Shown piece by piece: positions 1 to 8,452 of a DNA stretch of 64,000 bases. A model generated the notes under the pieces. That model saw nothing but the letters and a program-made list of their open reading frames with translations. It was not told the origin of the DNA and searched no databases. Where the stretch lies: assembly GCF_016863295.1 (NCBI RefSeq), contig NZ_BOOP01000014.1, positions 1 through 64,000 of the forward strand, written 5' to 3'. This DNA comes from Planotetraspora phitsanulokensis (GTDB lineage Bacteria > Actinomycetota > Actinomycetes > Streptosporangiales > Streptosporangiaceae). The translations under genes were made by a program, and so were the position numbers. Positions within the stretch are counted from its first letter, which is position 1. Every line of letters begins with the position of its first letter.

Positions 1-415
1 GGGGTCACCGGCACCAGCCGGACGCACCCACAACACAACCACCGAAACGATCAGAAGGGGAGCGCCGAACCACGCCGACGACCACAAGATTAGCAGCCTT
101 TGAGACCACCTTGATCCGAAAGGAGACGCACGCCGGACTCGGGAGATTGCTCCTGGCTCACCCCTCATGCCGCGCATGGGCCCGGCGTCGCACGGCCGGC
201 GAGCCCCGCGATCTGAGCGCGATGGGCGGCTGATCCCTCGCTCAGGAACGCATCGGCGCCTTCGGCTGTTTGCATCCGTGTATCGGTGCGGCAGCCGTAC
301 CGACACGGCAAGCTGGAAACGGCCGGAAGAGTTGCCGGGAAACAGCAGAAGGACCGGCGCCGACGTCTGATCCAATTGTCGGATCTTTCCTCAAAGAAGG
401 GGTAGAAACCGAAAC
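1..415. other. left-edge region without a supported gene
   Basis: I cannot support a gene here. A plus-strand frame is open from the edge to a TAG near 91-93. A minus-strand frame running off the edge would encode a hydrophobic stretch. Neither has the GC-rich third positions seen in neighbouring genes. The last 25 bases hold a purine-rich ribosome binding site (AAGAAGGGG) for the next gene. Confidence 0.4.
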
Positions 416-1549
416 GTGCCTCCACAGCGGATCCCTCGCGCACTCATCGCCATGCTCGGCGCCGCCGCCGCTGTCGTCACCCTGGCCGGCATTCAGGCCG
501 TCGGGTCCATCGTCGGCCCGGTGATCCTGGCACTCACACTGGTCATCGCCGTCTCCCCCCTGCGCGGCTGGCTCTCCCGGCATCGAGCCCCGGTATGGGT
601 CCAGGTCGCCGTCCCCCTGGCGGTGGTCCTGCTCGTCCTCGCCGGCATGGTGGCGGTGCTTTCTCTCGCCGCCGCGCAGCTGGCGATCCTGGCGCCCACG
701 TACTCGACGCAGTTCAACACGATGGTCGCCGATCTCCAGCACTGGGCCGCGGGTCTCGGCTACGGAAGCGAGCAGCTGAACAAGGCGCTGTCCTCGTTCG
801 ATCCGGGCAAGATGATCGAAGTGGCGCAGGGCGTGCTCAGCAGCCTCCTCGGGGTGTTGTCGAGCCTCTTCCTGATCGTGGTGCTGCTCCTTGCGATGAG
901 CCTGGACGCCCCCGTGTTCTCCCGGATCGTGGACGCCGCCGCCAGGGAACGGCCGCAGCTGGCCGTGGCACTCAAGTCGTTCACGTCCCGCACCCGCCGC
1001 TACCTGGTGGTCTCGACCATCTTCGGATTGATCTGCTCGGCGCTCGACGTCATGGTCCTGGCCATCCTCAGCGTCCCCCTCCCCCTGCTGTGGGGAGTGC
1101 TGGCGCTCATCACGAACTACATCCCGAACATCGGCTTCATCCTCGGGCTCGTTCCCCCCGCTCTGCTCGGCCTGCTCGAGGGCGGCCCGAAGACGATGAT
1201 CCTGGTGATCGTCGCGTACATCGCGATCAACGTCGTGATCCAGTCGTTCATTCAGCCGAAGTTCCTGGGTGACGCCGTGGGGCTGTCCACCACGGCCACG
1301 TTCCTGTCACTGATCATCTGGGCATGGGTGCTCGGGCCTCTCGGCGCGCTGCTCGCGATTCCGCTGAGCCTGCTGGTCCGCGCGCTGCTGATCGACAGCG
1401 ATCCGGACAGCAAGTGGACGGCGGCCCTCATATCCGGCCGGCTGCCGGACGAATCACCTAAACCTCCCGCGGAGCCGTCCCCGGACGTGCCGGCGGAGGC
1501 GCGCCCAGGCGGTGCGCCGGTGCAGGCGGAGCCGCCACCTCGCGCGTAG
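416..1549 (+). CDS. AI-2E family transporter-like membrane protein
   Basis: This is a polytopic membrane protein of 377 residues of the AI-2E transporter family (PF01594, which includes TqsA/YdiK). Family members are linked to autoinducer-2 or small-molecule export and some to Na+/H+ antiport, so the substrate is not fixed. Paired hydrophobic helices lie near residues 10-85. A hydrophilic loop follows (about 95-140). A second helix set fills about 145-345, with the family-typical segment around NYIPNIGFILG. The last 35 residues are a Pro/Ala/Glu-rich cytoplasmic-looking tail. The start is GTG with AAGAAGGGG about 13 bases upstream. The next gene follows after 9 bases, so the two are probably cotranscribed. 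Confidence 0.88.
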   Translation: MPPQRIPRALIAMLGAAAAVVTLAGIQAVGSIVGPVILALTLVIAVSPLRGWLSRHRAPVWVQVAVPLAVVLLVLAGMVAVLSLAAAQLAILAPTYSTQFNTMVADLQHWAAGLGYGSEQLNKALSSFDPGKMIEVAQGVLSSLLGVLSSLFLIVVLLLAMSLDAPVFSRIVDAAARERPQLAVALKSFTSRTRRYLVVSTIFGLICSALDVMVLAILSVPLPLLWGVLALITNYIPNIGFILGLVPPALLGLLEGGPKTMILVIVAYIAINVVIQSFIQPKFLGDAVGLSTTATFLSLIIWAWVLGPLGALLAIPLSLLVRALLIDSDPDSKWTAALISGRLPDESPKPPAEPSPDVPAEARPGGAPVQAEPPPRA

Positions 1550-1558
1550 TGTCTGAGC

Positions 1559-1969
1559 ATGCGGCGATGGGACACCGACGAGCGCCTGACGGGAATCGCC
1601 GACGGGTCGGCCATGGAACCCCAGGTGCGGAGACTGCTTGAGGCCATGCGGCGGGACGGCTGGGTGACCGAGGACCCCGAGGCGCATCTGCTCCCGCACC
1701 TACGGCGTGCGTGCGGCTCCGAATGGCTCCTGCTCGGAGAGTGCCTACTCGACGACGGCGTCTATGAGGTCACGGTCTCTCTGTCCGGCGACCGGGAGGG
1801 CGTGCACATCCACCGCGACGCGATCCGCCTGCTGTCAGCGATCGCCGAGCCCGCCTTCTTCGTACGGCAGAGCGAGCCCGGCGTGTTCGACTGCGTCACC
1901 GGCGTCCTGGACGGCGACCCTCCCGGTTTCAAGAGCCACGGCCACCTGGTCCGGTTGATCGTCAGGTAG
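1559..1969 (+). CDS. hypothetical protein, 136 aa
   Basis: I do not recognise this protein. It is 136 residues long, soluble and slightly acidic, without signal peptide or membrane segment. The first 50 residues are charged and probably helical (MRRDGWVTEDPEAHLLPHL). The rest alternates short strands and ends in a basic VRLIVR. It reads like a small alpha/beta ligand or protein-interaction fold. Codon use matches the neighbours, so it is probably real. It starts 9 bases after the AI-2E gene and probably shares its transcript. It converges with the next gene, leaving only 15 bases between the two stop codons. Confidence 0.7.
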   Translation: MRRWDTDERLTGIADGSAMEPQVRRLLEAMRRDGWVTEDPEAHLLPHLRRACGSEWLLLGECLLDDGVYEVTVSLSGDREGVHIHRDAIRLLSAIAEPAFFVRQSEPGVFDCVTGVLDGDPPGFKSHGHLVRLIVR

Positions 1970-1984
1970 CGCAGACCGCCCTCG

Positions 1985-3313
1985 TCAGGCGTCCACGCGG
2001 GCGGCCTTGACGCCGGTGGGGACGGCCTCGACTCCTTCGGACCTCCTGCGGCCCCACGGCATCGCGGCGATGAGCGCGGGGAACAGGATGATCGAGCTCA
2101 TCGCCCAGGGCGCGTGCAACTCGCTCCACTTCTCCCCGGTGAACTGGGTCAGCACCAGGTAGCCGACCGCCGACCAGGCGGCGCAGCCGATGATCGCGGG
2201 CCACGCCCAGCGGGTCGGCCGCGCGACGAGGAACGGCATGAACCACATCAGGTACTGCGCACCGAGCCGCGGCGTGAAGATCATGAAGGCCAGCACGATC
2301 GCAATCGTCACATCGATGGGATCGGCCTTGCGCCACCAGATCAGGCAGAACACCACCGCGGCGTAGATCATGTACTGGCCGAGCTTCAGCGCCGTCGGGT
2401 TGAGAACCCAGTCGCCGCCGTTGAGGATCGCCGTCCATCCCCAGTCGCCGGTGATCGGGCGCACGTCGCCGGGCCGCAGGCCGATGGTCTTGAGGACCTC
2501 GGGCAGCTGCCCCCAGGCGGTCCAGCCGCCGATGGGCAGCGTGAGCAGGAAGAAGACCGGCGGAATTCCCGACGCGATCAGAGAGATCAGGCGCGAGCGC
2601 GGCCCCGGCAGGAGCAGGAGCATCCCGGGAATGAGGATCACGGGCCAGCTCTTCGCGCACAGCGCCATGCCCATCAGCAGCCCCGCCCAGATGGCCCTCG
2701 AGGTGGCCGCCCGATCGACGTCGACGGGATGGGTGAATCGCCGGAGCAGGTCGCCCGGCCGCCGCCAGGGAAGGACGCCGGACGGCCGCCAGCCGTCCGG
2801 GCCGCGCGCGACGACGTAGGCGGCGACGCCGAAGACCAGCGAGACGGGCTCGACCTGGCCGTGCACCGACGCGACGAGGATGGCGAGCGGGTTGCACGCG
2901 TACTGGAACGCGCGGAGCCGTTGGGCGGATCCTCCGGCGAGCTTGCCGACCAGGGGGATCAGCACAATGTCGGAGACGACCGTGACGAGGCGCCCGGCGA
3001 CCTCCCAGGGGATGCCCAGCCAAAGGAGCAGGCCGTACACATAAGGGATGGTCGGCAGGAAGTGCCAGCCGCCGTTGCTCTCCAGCACCGGGTCGTGATG
3101 TTGCACGATGGCCTCGCCGGCCGGTCTGAAGCTGTTGACGAAGTCGATCGGCTGCCAGCTGTCCTTGGCCGAGAGCACGAGGATCAACACGCGGAAGCCG
3201 ACGCCGATCGCCAGCGTGACGGCGAGTGAGGGCTTCCAGCCCTTCCACTGCGCGACGAGAGCGAGCACGACACCGGTGACGAGGACGATGCCCGTCGGAA
3301 TTGCGTAGTCCAT
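1985..3313 (-). CDS. GT87-like polytopic membrane glycosyltransferase
   Basis: This is an integral membrane protein of about 442 residues with some ten hydrophobic helices. Its pattern is that of GT-C polyprenyl-phosphate-mannose-dependent transferases (GT87/DUF2029). The periplasmic-facing loop after the first two helices carries the acidic and aromatic residues typical of the class (SWQPIDFVNSFRPAGEAI). Members add mannose or arabinose to lipoglycans or proteins at the outer face of the membrane; the acceptor here is unknown. The chosen ATG starts MDYAIPTG; an in-frame GTG 69 bases upstream is an alternative start. A 19-bp palindrome lies about 100 bases upstream of the chosen start, between this gene and a divergent small ORF. 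Confidence 0.75.
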   Translation of the reverse strand: MDYAIPTGIVLVTGVVLALVAQWKGWKPSLAVTLAIGVGFRVLILVLSAKDSWQPIDFVNSFRPAGEAIVQHHDPVLESNGGWHFLPTIPYVYGLLLWLGIPWEVAGRLVTVVSDIVLIPLVGKLAGGSAQRLRAFQYACNPLAILVASVHGQVEPVSLVFGVAAYVVARGPDGWRPSGVLPWRRPGDLLRRFTHPVDVDRAATSRAIWAGLLMGMALCAKSWPVILIPGMLLLLPGPRSRLISLIASGIPPVFFLLTLPIGGWTAWGQLPEVLKTIGLRPGDVRPITGDWGWTAILNGGDWVLNPTALKLGQYMIYAAVVFCLIWWRKADPIDVTIAIVLAFMIFTPRLGAQYLMWFMPFLVARPTRWAWPAIIGCAAWSAVGYLVLTQFTGEKWSELHAPWAMSSIILFPALIAAMPWGRRRSEGVEAVPTGVKAARVDA

Positions 3314-3409
3314 GACGCTGCCAAGACTGCCCGACAAACCGTCGAAGACGCGACCCGGCTCCAGAATTCTTCGTCCCCCCACTACCGTCTGTCACGGTTA
3401 GTTGTATTC

Positions 3410-3428
3410 TTGTTACGCAGCGTAACAA
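3410..3428. promoter_or_regulatory. perfect 19-bp palindrome, candidate repressor operator
   Basis: TTGTTACGCAGCGTAACAA is a perfect inverted repeat with 9-bp arms around a central A. It sits between the divergent membrane glycosyltransferase and a 33-codon ORF. On the minus strand TTGTTA could serve as a -35 with TACAAC 16 bases further on, so the palindrome would overlap the promoter. Size and symmetry suit a TetR/MarR/GntR-type dimer. No regulator gene is adjacent. Confidence 0.6.
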
Positions 3429-3441
3429 ATGGGAGACTTCG

Positions 3442-3543
3442 ATGAAAATTCGCCTGTGGATCACTCTTGCCATCGCCACGGTCGTGGGCATGCTGATCGG
3501 CCTGCTGGCCCCGACGCGAAGCGGCGGCCGGCGCGACGGTTAG
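3442..3543 (+). CDS. small ORF for a 33-aa single-span membrane peptide
   Basis: An ATG preceded by GGGAGA at 5-10 bases opens a 33-codon frame. It encodes a basic start (MKIR), one hydrophobic helix of about 20 residues (LWITLAIATVVGMLIGLLAP) and a short basic, Gly-rich tail. Its 3' end forms the left arm of a perfect 17-bp hairpin and the palindrome at 3410 lies just upstream, so it looks like a self-contained transcription unit. I know no homologue. It could be a small membrane protein or the remnant of a longer gene. Third codon positions are mostly G/C after the first few codons, as in real genes of this window. Confidence 0.45.
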   Translation: MKIRLWITLAIATVVGMLIGLLAPTRSGGRRDG

Positions 3544-3568
3544 GGGGGATCCCGTCGCGCCGGCCGCC
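3523..3568. terminator. 17-bp perfect hairpin between convergent units
   Basis: The arms 3523-3539 and 3552-3568 are perfectly complementary over 17 bp, with a 12-base loop. The hairpin lies between the 33-codon ORF and the converging chitinase, so it can end both transcripts. No T-tract follows, which is common in actinobacterial terminators. The left arm is coding sequence for the end of the small ORF. Confidence 0.65.
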
Positions 3569-3593
3569 GAGTCATGGCCGGCCGGCCCGTTGG

Positions 3594-5198
3594 TCAGAAG
3601 CCGGCGGTGATCCTGGTGAAGTCCCAGTCGTTCTGAGCGATGCCGCTGCAGTTGGAGACCACGCCGCCGCCGGGGCACCCGCGGTCACGGTTGACCGACC
3701 AGAAGGCGAGCCTGCCGAGTCCCTTCGACTTGGCGTAGTCGCGGATCTGGGTCCAGGTGGCCACCGACGTCAGCTCTTGCTGGTCGGACAGGCCGTTCAT
3801 GCCCGAGATGCCCATGTGCGCGTAGGCCTGGGCGTCGGTCCAGCCCCACGCCGTCTTCAGGGCGTTCTTCAGACCCTCGGCCGCGTTCACGGTGTTCTGG
3901 TACATGTTCGCGCCGCCGCCGAAGTCGAACGGCATGATCGTGTAGTTGTCCACGTTGACGCCGAGCGCCTTCGACTGGTTGATCAGACGGGTGCCGTAGT
4001 ACGTCGGGCCCGTCGTGCTCGTGCCGAAGGTGATGACGACCTTGGTGTTCGGGTTGTTCTGCTTGATGATCTTCAGGCCGCCGAGGATGCGGTCCTGGAC
4101 GGCCTCGTTCTCGAACTCGTCGCTGTTCTCGATGTCGAAGTCGACCGCGGCCGGGTTGTAGGCGTTGATGACCTGCTGCACCGCCCCCGCGAACGCGGCC
4201 GACGACGAGCAGTTGGGCCCGAGCTTGTTGCCCGAGTAACCGCCGAAGGAGATCTGCACGTTGCCGCCGGCGGCCTTGATCTGCGAGATCGCCGCGGCGT
4301 CCGCGCCGCCCGTCAGCGGGCGTGAGCTGTCCCACGCGGGCGTGCAACCGCCGCCGGAGAGCATGAACGCCATGGTGAAGGCCTTGACGCCGGTGGCGTT
4401 CATGACCGTGGCCGGGTTCGGCGGGTTGCCCCAGCCCTCATAGAGGTACGGCGCGCCCGGAAGCTTGCCACCGCCGGTCGGGCAGCCCGTGGTGGTCGCG
4501 GTCGCCGCGCCGCTGGCGGCGGATTCACCCTGCCCGTTGTACGCCTTGACCGTGTAGGTGTGCGTGGTGCACGTGCCCAGGCCGGAGATCGTGGCGCTCG
4601 TGCCGGTGACGGTCGCCCGCACGGTGGTGCCCTCATAGACCCGGTAGCCGGTGACGGTGCCGCTCGACGCCCCCCACGACAGCGAGATCGACGTGTTGGC
4701 CGTGCCGGTGACGGTCGGGTTGCCCGGCTTGCCCGGGGCGCCCGCCGGCGGAGTCGGCGTGGGCGACGTGGTCGGACCGCCGCCGCCGCAGGAGGCGCCG
4801 TTCAGCGTGCAGTTGGCCGGGACAGCCCCCGAACCGCCGGGGCTGCCGTTGAAGCCGAAGCTCGCGGTGCCGCCCGCGGGGATGGTGCCGTTCCAGCCGA
4901 CGTTCGTGAAGGTGAAGTGCTGGCCGTTCCTGGTCATCGCGGAATCCCAGACGGACCCGACGCTGAACCCGGACGGCAGGTCGAACTCCACCCGCCAGCT
5001 GTTGATCGCCGACGCCGTCCCGTTGGTGATCACGTACTTGCCTTCGAACCCGGTGCCCCAGTCCTGGGTCTTGGTGAACACCGCGGTGGCGGACGCCGCG
5101 TACGCGGGTGCGACGGCGACGATGCCGCCGACGATGGCGAGCGCCGCGGCGGCGATGGCCGCACGGACGCGCAGGCCGGGGCCTGACCGTAGTTTCAT
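3594..5198 (-). CDS. secreted GH18 chitinase with CBM2 and FN3 domains
   Basis: This is an extracellular endo-type chitin hydrolase of 534 residues. In order it has: a Sec signal peptide ending APAYAA near 35; a CBM2 chitin/cellulose-binding domain about 36-137 (Trp-rich, closed by the Cys130-Cys137 pair); a Pro/Thr linker; an FN3 domain about 155-238; and a GH18 catalytic domain about 247-534. The catalytic motif is shortened to DFDIE (D353, D355, E357), as in the PF-ChiA-like branch of GH18, with E357 the expected acid/base. An ISFGG strand at 316-320 supports the barrel. It is the last of four chitinase genes in one orientation, 25 bases after the upstream stop. The hairpin at 3523 can end the transcript. 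Confidence 0.92.
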   Translation of the reverse strand: MKLRSGPGLRVRAAIAAAALAIVGGIVAVAPAYAASATAVFTKTQDWGTGFEGKYVITNGTASAINSWRVEFDLPSGFSVGSVWDSAMTRNGQHFTFTNVGWNGTIPAGGTASFGFNGSPGGSGAVPANCTLNGASCGGGGPTTSPTPTPPAGAPGKPGNPTVTGTANTSISLSWGASSGTVTGYRVYEGTTVRATVTGTSATISGLGTCTTHTYTVKAYNGQGESAASGAATATTTGCPTGGGKLPGAPYLYEGWGNPPNPATVMNATGVKAFTMAFMLSGGGCTPAWDSSRPLTGGADAAAISQIKAAGGNVQISFGGYSGNKLGPNCSSSAAFAGAVQQVINAYNPAAVDFDIENSDEFENEAVQDRILGGLKIIKQNNPNTKVVITFGTSTTGPTYYGTRLINQSKALGVNVDNYTIMPFDFGGGANMYQNTVNAAEGLKNALKTAWGWTDAQAYAHMGISGMNGLSDQQELTSVATWTQIRDYAKSKGLGRLAFWSVNRDRGCPGGGVVSNCSGIAQNDWDFTRITAGF

Positions 5199-5223
5199 GG
5201 TTCCTCGCAGGGGTTGGGGGGTG

Positions 5224-6873
5224 TCATCCGAGCGCGTTGAGGTACGCCCGGTGGTTGCGCGAGAACTCGGAGCCGTTGTACTTGTCCCAGTTGACGGACC
5301 AGGTCATCAGCCCGCGGAGACCGGAGAAGACGCCATGCGGGCGGTAGGTGCCGCAGTTGGTCCCCTTGGCGAGACAGCCGAAGGCCTTCTGGACCTCGGC
5401 CACCGTGGTGAAGCCGTTGCCGGCGAACGGCGCGGCCGGAAGGCCGATCGCGACCTGGTCGGGCCGGAGCGCGGGGAAGGTCGCGCCGCCCGCCACGGGG
5501 AAGCCGGTGAGCAGCATGTCTGTCATGGCGACGTGGAAGTCGGCCACGCCCATGGTGTGGTACTGGTTGTCGAGGCCCATGATCGGCCCGGAGTTGTAGT
5601 CCTGCACATGGAGCAGGGTGAGGTCGTTCCGCAGGGCGTGGATGAGGGGCAGGTAGGCGCCCGAGCGCGGGTCCGCCGAGCCGTTCGGGCCCGGGCCGTA
5701 GAACTGGTAGCCGAGCTGGACGAAGAACGTCTCCGGCGCCATGGTGAGGACGAACTTCGATCCGTACCTGGCCTTGAGCGACCTGATGGCCGAGATCAGG
5801 TTCACCACCACGGGGGTGGTCGGGTTGCGGAAGTCGGTGTCGCCCTGGTTGAGCGACAGGGAGTGGCCCTCGAAGTCGATGTCCAGACCGTCCAGGCCGT
5901 ACTTGTCGATGATCGCGCCGACGGACTGCACGAACTTGTCGCGCGCGGCGGTCGTGGTCAGCTGGACCTGGCCGTTCTGCCCTCCGATCGAGATGAGCAC
6001 CTTCTTACCCGCCGCCTGCTTGGTGCGGATGGCCGCGATGAAGTCGGCGTCGCTCTCGACGTTGGGGCACTCGGTGGCCGGGCAGCGGTTGAACCGGATG
6101 TCCCCCGAGGTGACCGAGGTCGGCTCGCCGAAGGCCAGATCGATGAAGTCCCAGTCGCTGGACACATCGGCCATCCGGATATATCCGGATCCGTTGGCGA
6201 ATGAGGCGTGGAGGTATCCCACCAGCAGGCGCTTGCCGTTCGACGTGGGCGGCGTGGGAGTCGGGGTGGGGGTCGGCGTCGGCGTGGGCGTCACGGTGGG
6301 AGTGGGGGTGGGGGTCGGCGACGGGTTCGTCCCGCCAGGCCCGTCAAGGACGATGTCGTCGGCGTAGTAGGTGCCCTGGCCGTACCAGCCGTTGACGTAG
6401 ACCGTCACGCTGGAGGTCGAAGGGCCGGTGGTGAACGACGTGGTCAGCTGCTTCCAGGTCGCGCCGGGCGTCCCCCACGTCTGCGCGTCGGTCGTGCCGG
6501 TGCCGGTCGCGCCGAGGAACACGTAGTTCCCCCGGACCCACGCGGACACGGTGTAGGCCGTGGACGGCCTGACGCTGATCGTCTGCTGGCAGCGGGCGAA
6601 ATCGCTCCCCGCCGGGGTGGCCGACAGGGCCTTGGTCCCGCCGTGGACGGGTGTGGAGACCACCGCGGCGGTCGACGCGCAGGTCCATCCGGTCAGGCCG
6701 GACTCGAACCCGGGATTGGTGACGATGTTGGCGGCGGAGGCGGTGCCGCCCCACAGGGCGGTCGCCCCGAGCACCACCGCGACGGCGGCCGCCCACTTGT
6801 GCAGGGACCTCCGCCCAGTGATCTGTCCAGTCATTCGCCCGGTCATTCGCGCAGACATGAGACTCACTTTCAT
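5224..6873 (-). CDS. secreted GH18 chitinase (ChiD-like) with N-terminal CBM
   Basis: This is a secreted chitinase of 549 residues. A long basic signal region ends near TASA (about 47). A carbohydrate-binding beta-sandwich of the CBM4/CBM16 type follows (about 48-178, NPGFESGLTGW to YYADDIVLDG). A TPTP linker leads to a GH18 domain (about 214-549). The catalytic motif is complete, DGLDIDFE at 328-335, with E335 as proton donor and SIGGQNG at 295-301. The class resembles ChiD. The ATG is preceded by a GGGGGGG run at about 9 bases. Its CBM is nearly identical to that of the next chitinase upstream, so the modules were duplicated recently. The GH18 domain is from a different subfamily than the other three chitinases here. 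Confidence 0.92.
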   Translation of the reverse strand: MKVSLMSARMTGRMTGQITGRRSLHKWAAAVAVVLGATALWGGTASAANIVTNPGFESGLTGWTCASTAAVVSTPVHGGTKALSATPAGSDFARCQQTISVRPSTAYTVSAWVRGNYVFLGATGTGTTDAQTWGTPGATWKQLTTSFTTGPSTSSVTVYVNGWYGQGTYYADDIVLDGPGGTNPSPTPTPTPTVTPTPTPTPTPTPTPPTSNGKRLLVGYLHASFANGSGYIRMADVSSDWDFIDLAFGEPTSVTSGDIRFNRCPATECPNVESDADFIAAIRTKQAAGKKVLISIGGQNGQVQLTTTAARDKFVQSVGAIIDKYGLDGLDIDFEGHSLSLNQGDTDFRNPTTPVVVNLISAIRSLKARYGSKFVLTMAPETFFVQLGYQFYGPGPNGSADPRSGAYLPLIHALRNDLTLLHVQDYNSGPIMGLDNQYHTMGVADFHVAMTDMLLTGFPVAGGATFPALRPDQVAIGLPAAPFAGNGFTTVAEVQKAFGCLAKGTNCGTYRPHGVFSGLRGLMTWSVNWDKYNGSEFSRNHRAYLNALG

Positions 6874-6886
6874 GAGTGATCACCCC

Positions 6887-6987
6887 CCCACCCCTTGCCG
6901 TGATCATGCACGCCGGTCGGCCGCGCATGATCACGAACAGCGTTTCCGCAGGCCGTACGGCCTTCATCCGACCTGTGCATGATCACG
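6887..6987. promoter_or_regulatory. repeated GTGATCATGC-type inverted repeats between chitinase genes
   Basis: The 141-base gap between two chitinases holds an inverted pair of CGTGATCATGC (6899-6909 and 6924-6934). A third copy at 6975-6987 matches the first over 13 bp (CGTGATCATGCAC, inverted). A further GTGATCAC lies next to the downstream start codon. The set could be operator sites for the downstream chitinase, or a terminator for the upstream pair. No T-tract follows. Confidence 0.45.
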
Positions 6988-7014
6988 CGCAGGAGGGGTG
7001 GGCGGGCGAGAGGG

Positions 7015-8448
7015 TCAGCCGGTGAAGGACTTGAAGATGTTGGTGAACTCGTAGGCGGACTGGGCCACGCCGCTGCAGGTGGGCGAGACGGTGCCGTTCG
7101 GGCAGCCGCCGTTGTCCCGGCCGACCGACCAGAAGCCGATCCGGCCCACGTGGTTGGTCTGCGCGTACGACAGGAGCTTGCGGGCGTCGGCCTGGAAGGT
7201 CGTCTGGCCCGTGTCGTTCTTGCCGATCATCGGGGTGAGCCCGAGCAGCCGCTTGATCTGCGCGTCGCTCTTCGACGGCCAGATCTGCTTCATCTGCGAG
7301 ACGGTCGCGTTGGCCGCGGAGACCATGGCGTCTCCCCAATTGCCGGAGAAGCCGAAGTCCATCAGCATCGGGTTGACCATGACGTTGAGGCCCTTGGCCG
7401 CGGCGTCCTGGAGGATCTGCACCGAGGACGGGTCCATGCCGTAGTCCTGGCCCAGGATCCGCATCGTGTAGCTGATGGTGGTGCCGCGCTCTGCCTGCAG
7501 CTGCTTGAGCGCCGTGTTGACCTTGTTGGCGTCGATGGCAGCCTCGACGTCGACGTCCAGATAGTTGGTGCCGACCGTGTCGAGCACCTTCTTGTAGGCG
7601 GCGAGCAGCGCGGCCGAGGTCCCGCAGCTGTGCTCCAGGTACGGGCCGACGGCCCCGCCGGTGGCGACGATCACCTGACCGCCCTTGGCCTGGAGGGCCC
7701 TGACGTCGTTGATGATCCTCGAGTCGTTGACCGGGATCGTGCCGCCCCACGCGGGGTTGCAGCCGGTGCTGTCCCCGAGCGCGAACGCCAGCGTGTAGTT
7801 CTTCACCCCGGTCGCGGTGGACGCGGCGGCCAGCGACGGCGTGGTCATCGTGATGTCGATGTACGGCGCGACGGTGATGGCGCCCGGGTTCGGGGGCGGC
7901 CCGGTCGGGGTCGGCGTGGGCGTCGGGGTTGGTGTCGGTGTGGGGGTGGGAGTCGGCGACGGCGGGACCGTGCCCGGGCCGTCGAACACGATGTCGTCCG
8001 CGTAGTAGGTGCCCTGGCCGTACCAGCCGTTGACGTAGATCGTCACGCTGGTGGTCGAGGCGCCGGTGGTGAACGACGTGGACAGCTGGGACCAGGCGGC
8101 GCCCGGTGCGCCCCACGTCTCGGCGCTCACGCCGTTGCCGGTCGCGCCCAGGAAGACGTAGTTGCCGCGCACCCAGGACGACAGGGTGTACTTCGTCGAC
8201 GGCTTGACGGTGATCGTCTGCTGGCAGCGGGCGTAGTCGCTGCCGGCCGGGGTGGCCGACAGCGCCCTGGTGCCCGAGTGCACGGGGGTGGAGACCGCCT
8301 GCGCCCCCGACGACCCCGAGCAGGTCCATCCGGACAGGCCGGATTCGAATCCCGGGTTGGCCGCGATGTTGGCGGCGTACGCCGTTCCGGTCAGGACGCC
8401 CACGAGTGCGACAGCCGCCACGGCGCCCAGGGTGATCAGTTTCTTCAT
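7015..8448 (-). CDS. secreted GH18 chitinase (PF-ChiA-like) with N-terminal CBM
   Basis: This is a 477-residue secreted chitinase. A short Sec signal peptide ends near TAYA (about 25). A CBM4/16-like domain about 27-158 is almost the same as that of the downstream chitinase. A pure TP-repeat linker about 164-182 leads to a GH18 domain about 190-477. The catalytic motif is DVDVE (D298, D300, E302). Asp and Glu are kept, while the first Asp of the classic DGxDxDxE motif is absent, as in PF-ChiA-like enzymes. The start codon lies 4 bases after the stop of the preceding chitinase, so the two are translationally linked. Confidence 0.92.
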   Translation of the reverse strand: MKKLITLGAVAAVALVGVLTGTAYAANIAANPGFESGLSGWTCSGSSGAQAVSTPVHSGTRALSATPAGSDYARCQQTITVKPSTKYTLSSWVRGNYVFLGATGNGVSAETWGAPGAAWSQLSTSFTTGASTTSVTIYVNGWYGQGTYYADDIVFDGPGTVPPSPTPTPTPTPTPTPTPTPTGPPPNPGAITVAPYIDITMTTPSLAAASTATGVKNYTLAFALGDSTGCNPAWGGTIPVNDSRIINDVRALQAKGGQVIVATGGAVGPYLEHSCGTSAALLAAYKKVLDTVGTNYLDVDVEAAIDANKVNTALKQLQAERGTTISYTMRILGQDYGMDPSSVQILQDAAAKGLNVMVNPMLMDFGFSGNWGDAMVSAANATVSQMKQIWPSKSDAQIKRLLGLTPMIGKNDTGQTTFQADARKLLSYAQTNHVGRIGFWSVGRDNGGCPNGTVSPTCSGVAQSAYEFTNIFKSFTG

Positions 8449-8452
8449 GACG

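Noticed and set aside
1-93. partial genes running off the left edge on either strand
   Set aside because: Open frames exist, but third-position GC is low and there is no start or motif to support them.
6241-6330. repeated GTCGGCGTGGG-like DNA in the linkers of chitinases, CRISPR-like at first sight
   Set aside because: These are Thr-Pro linker codons without spacers.
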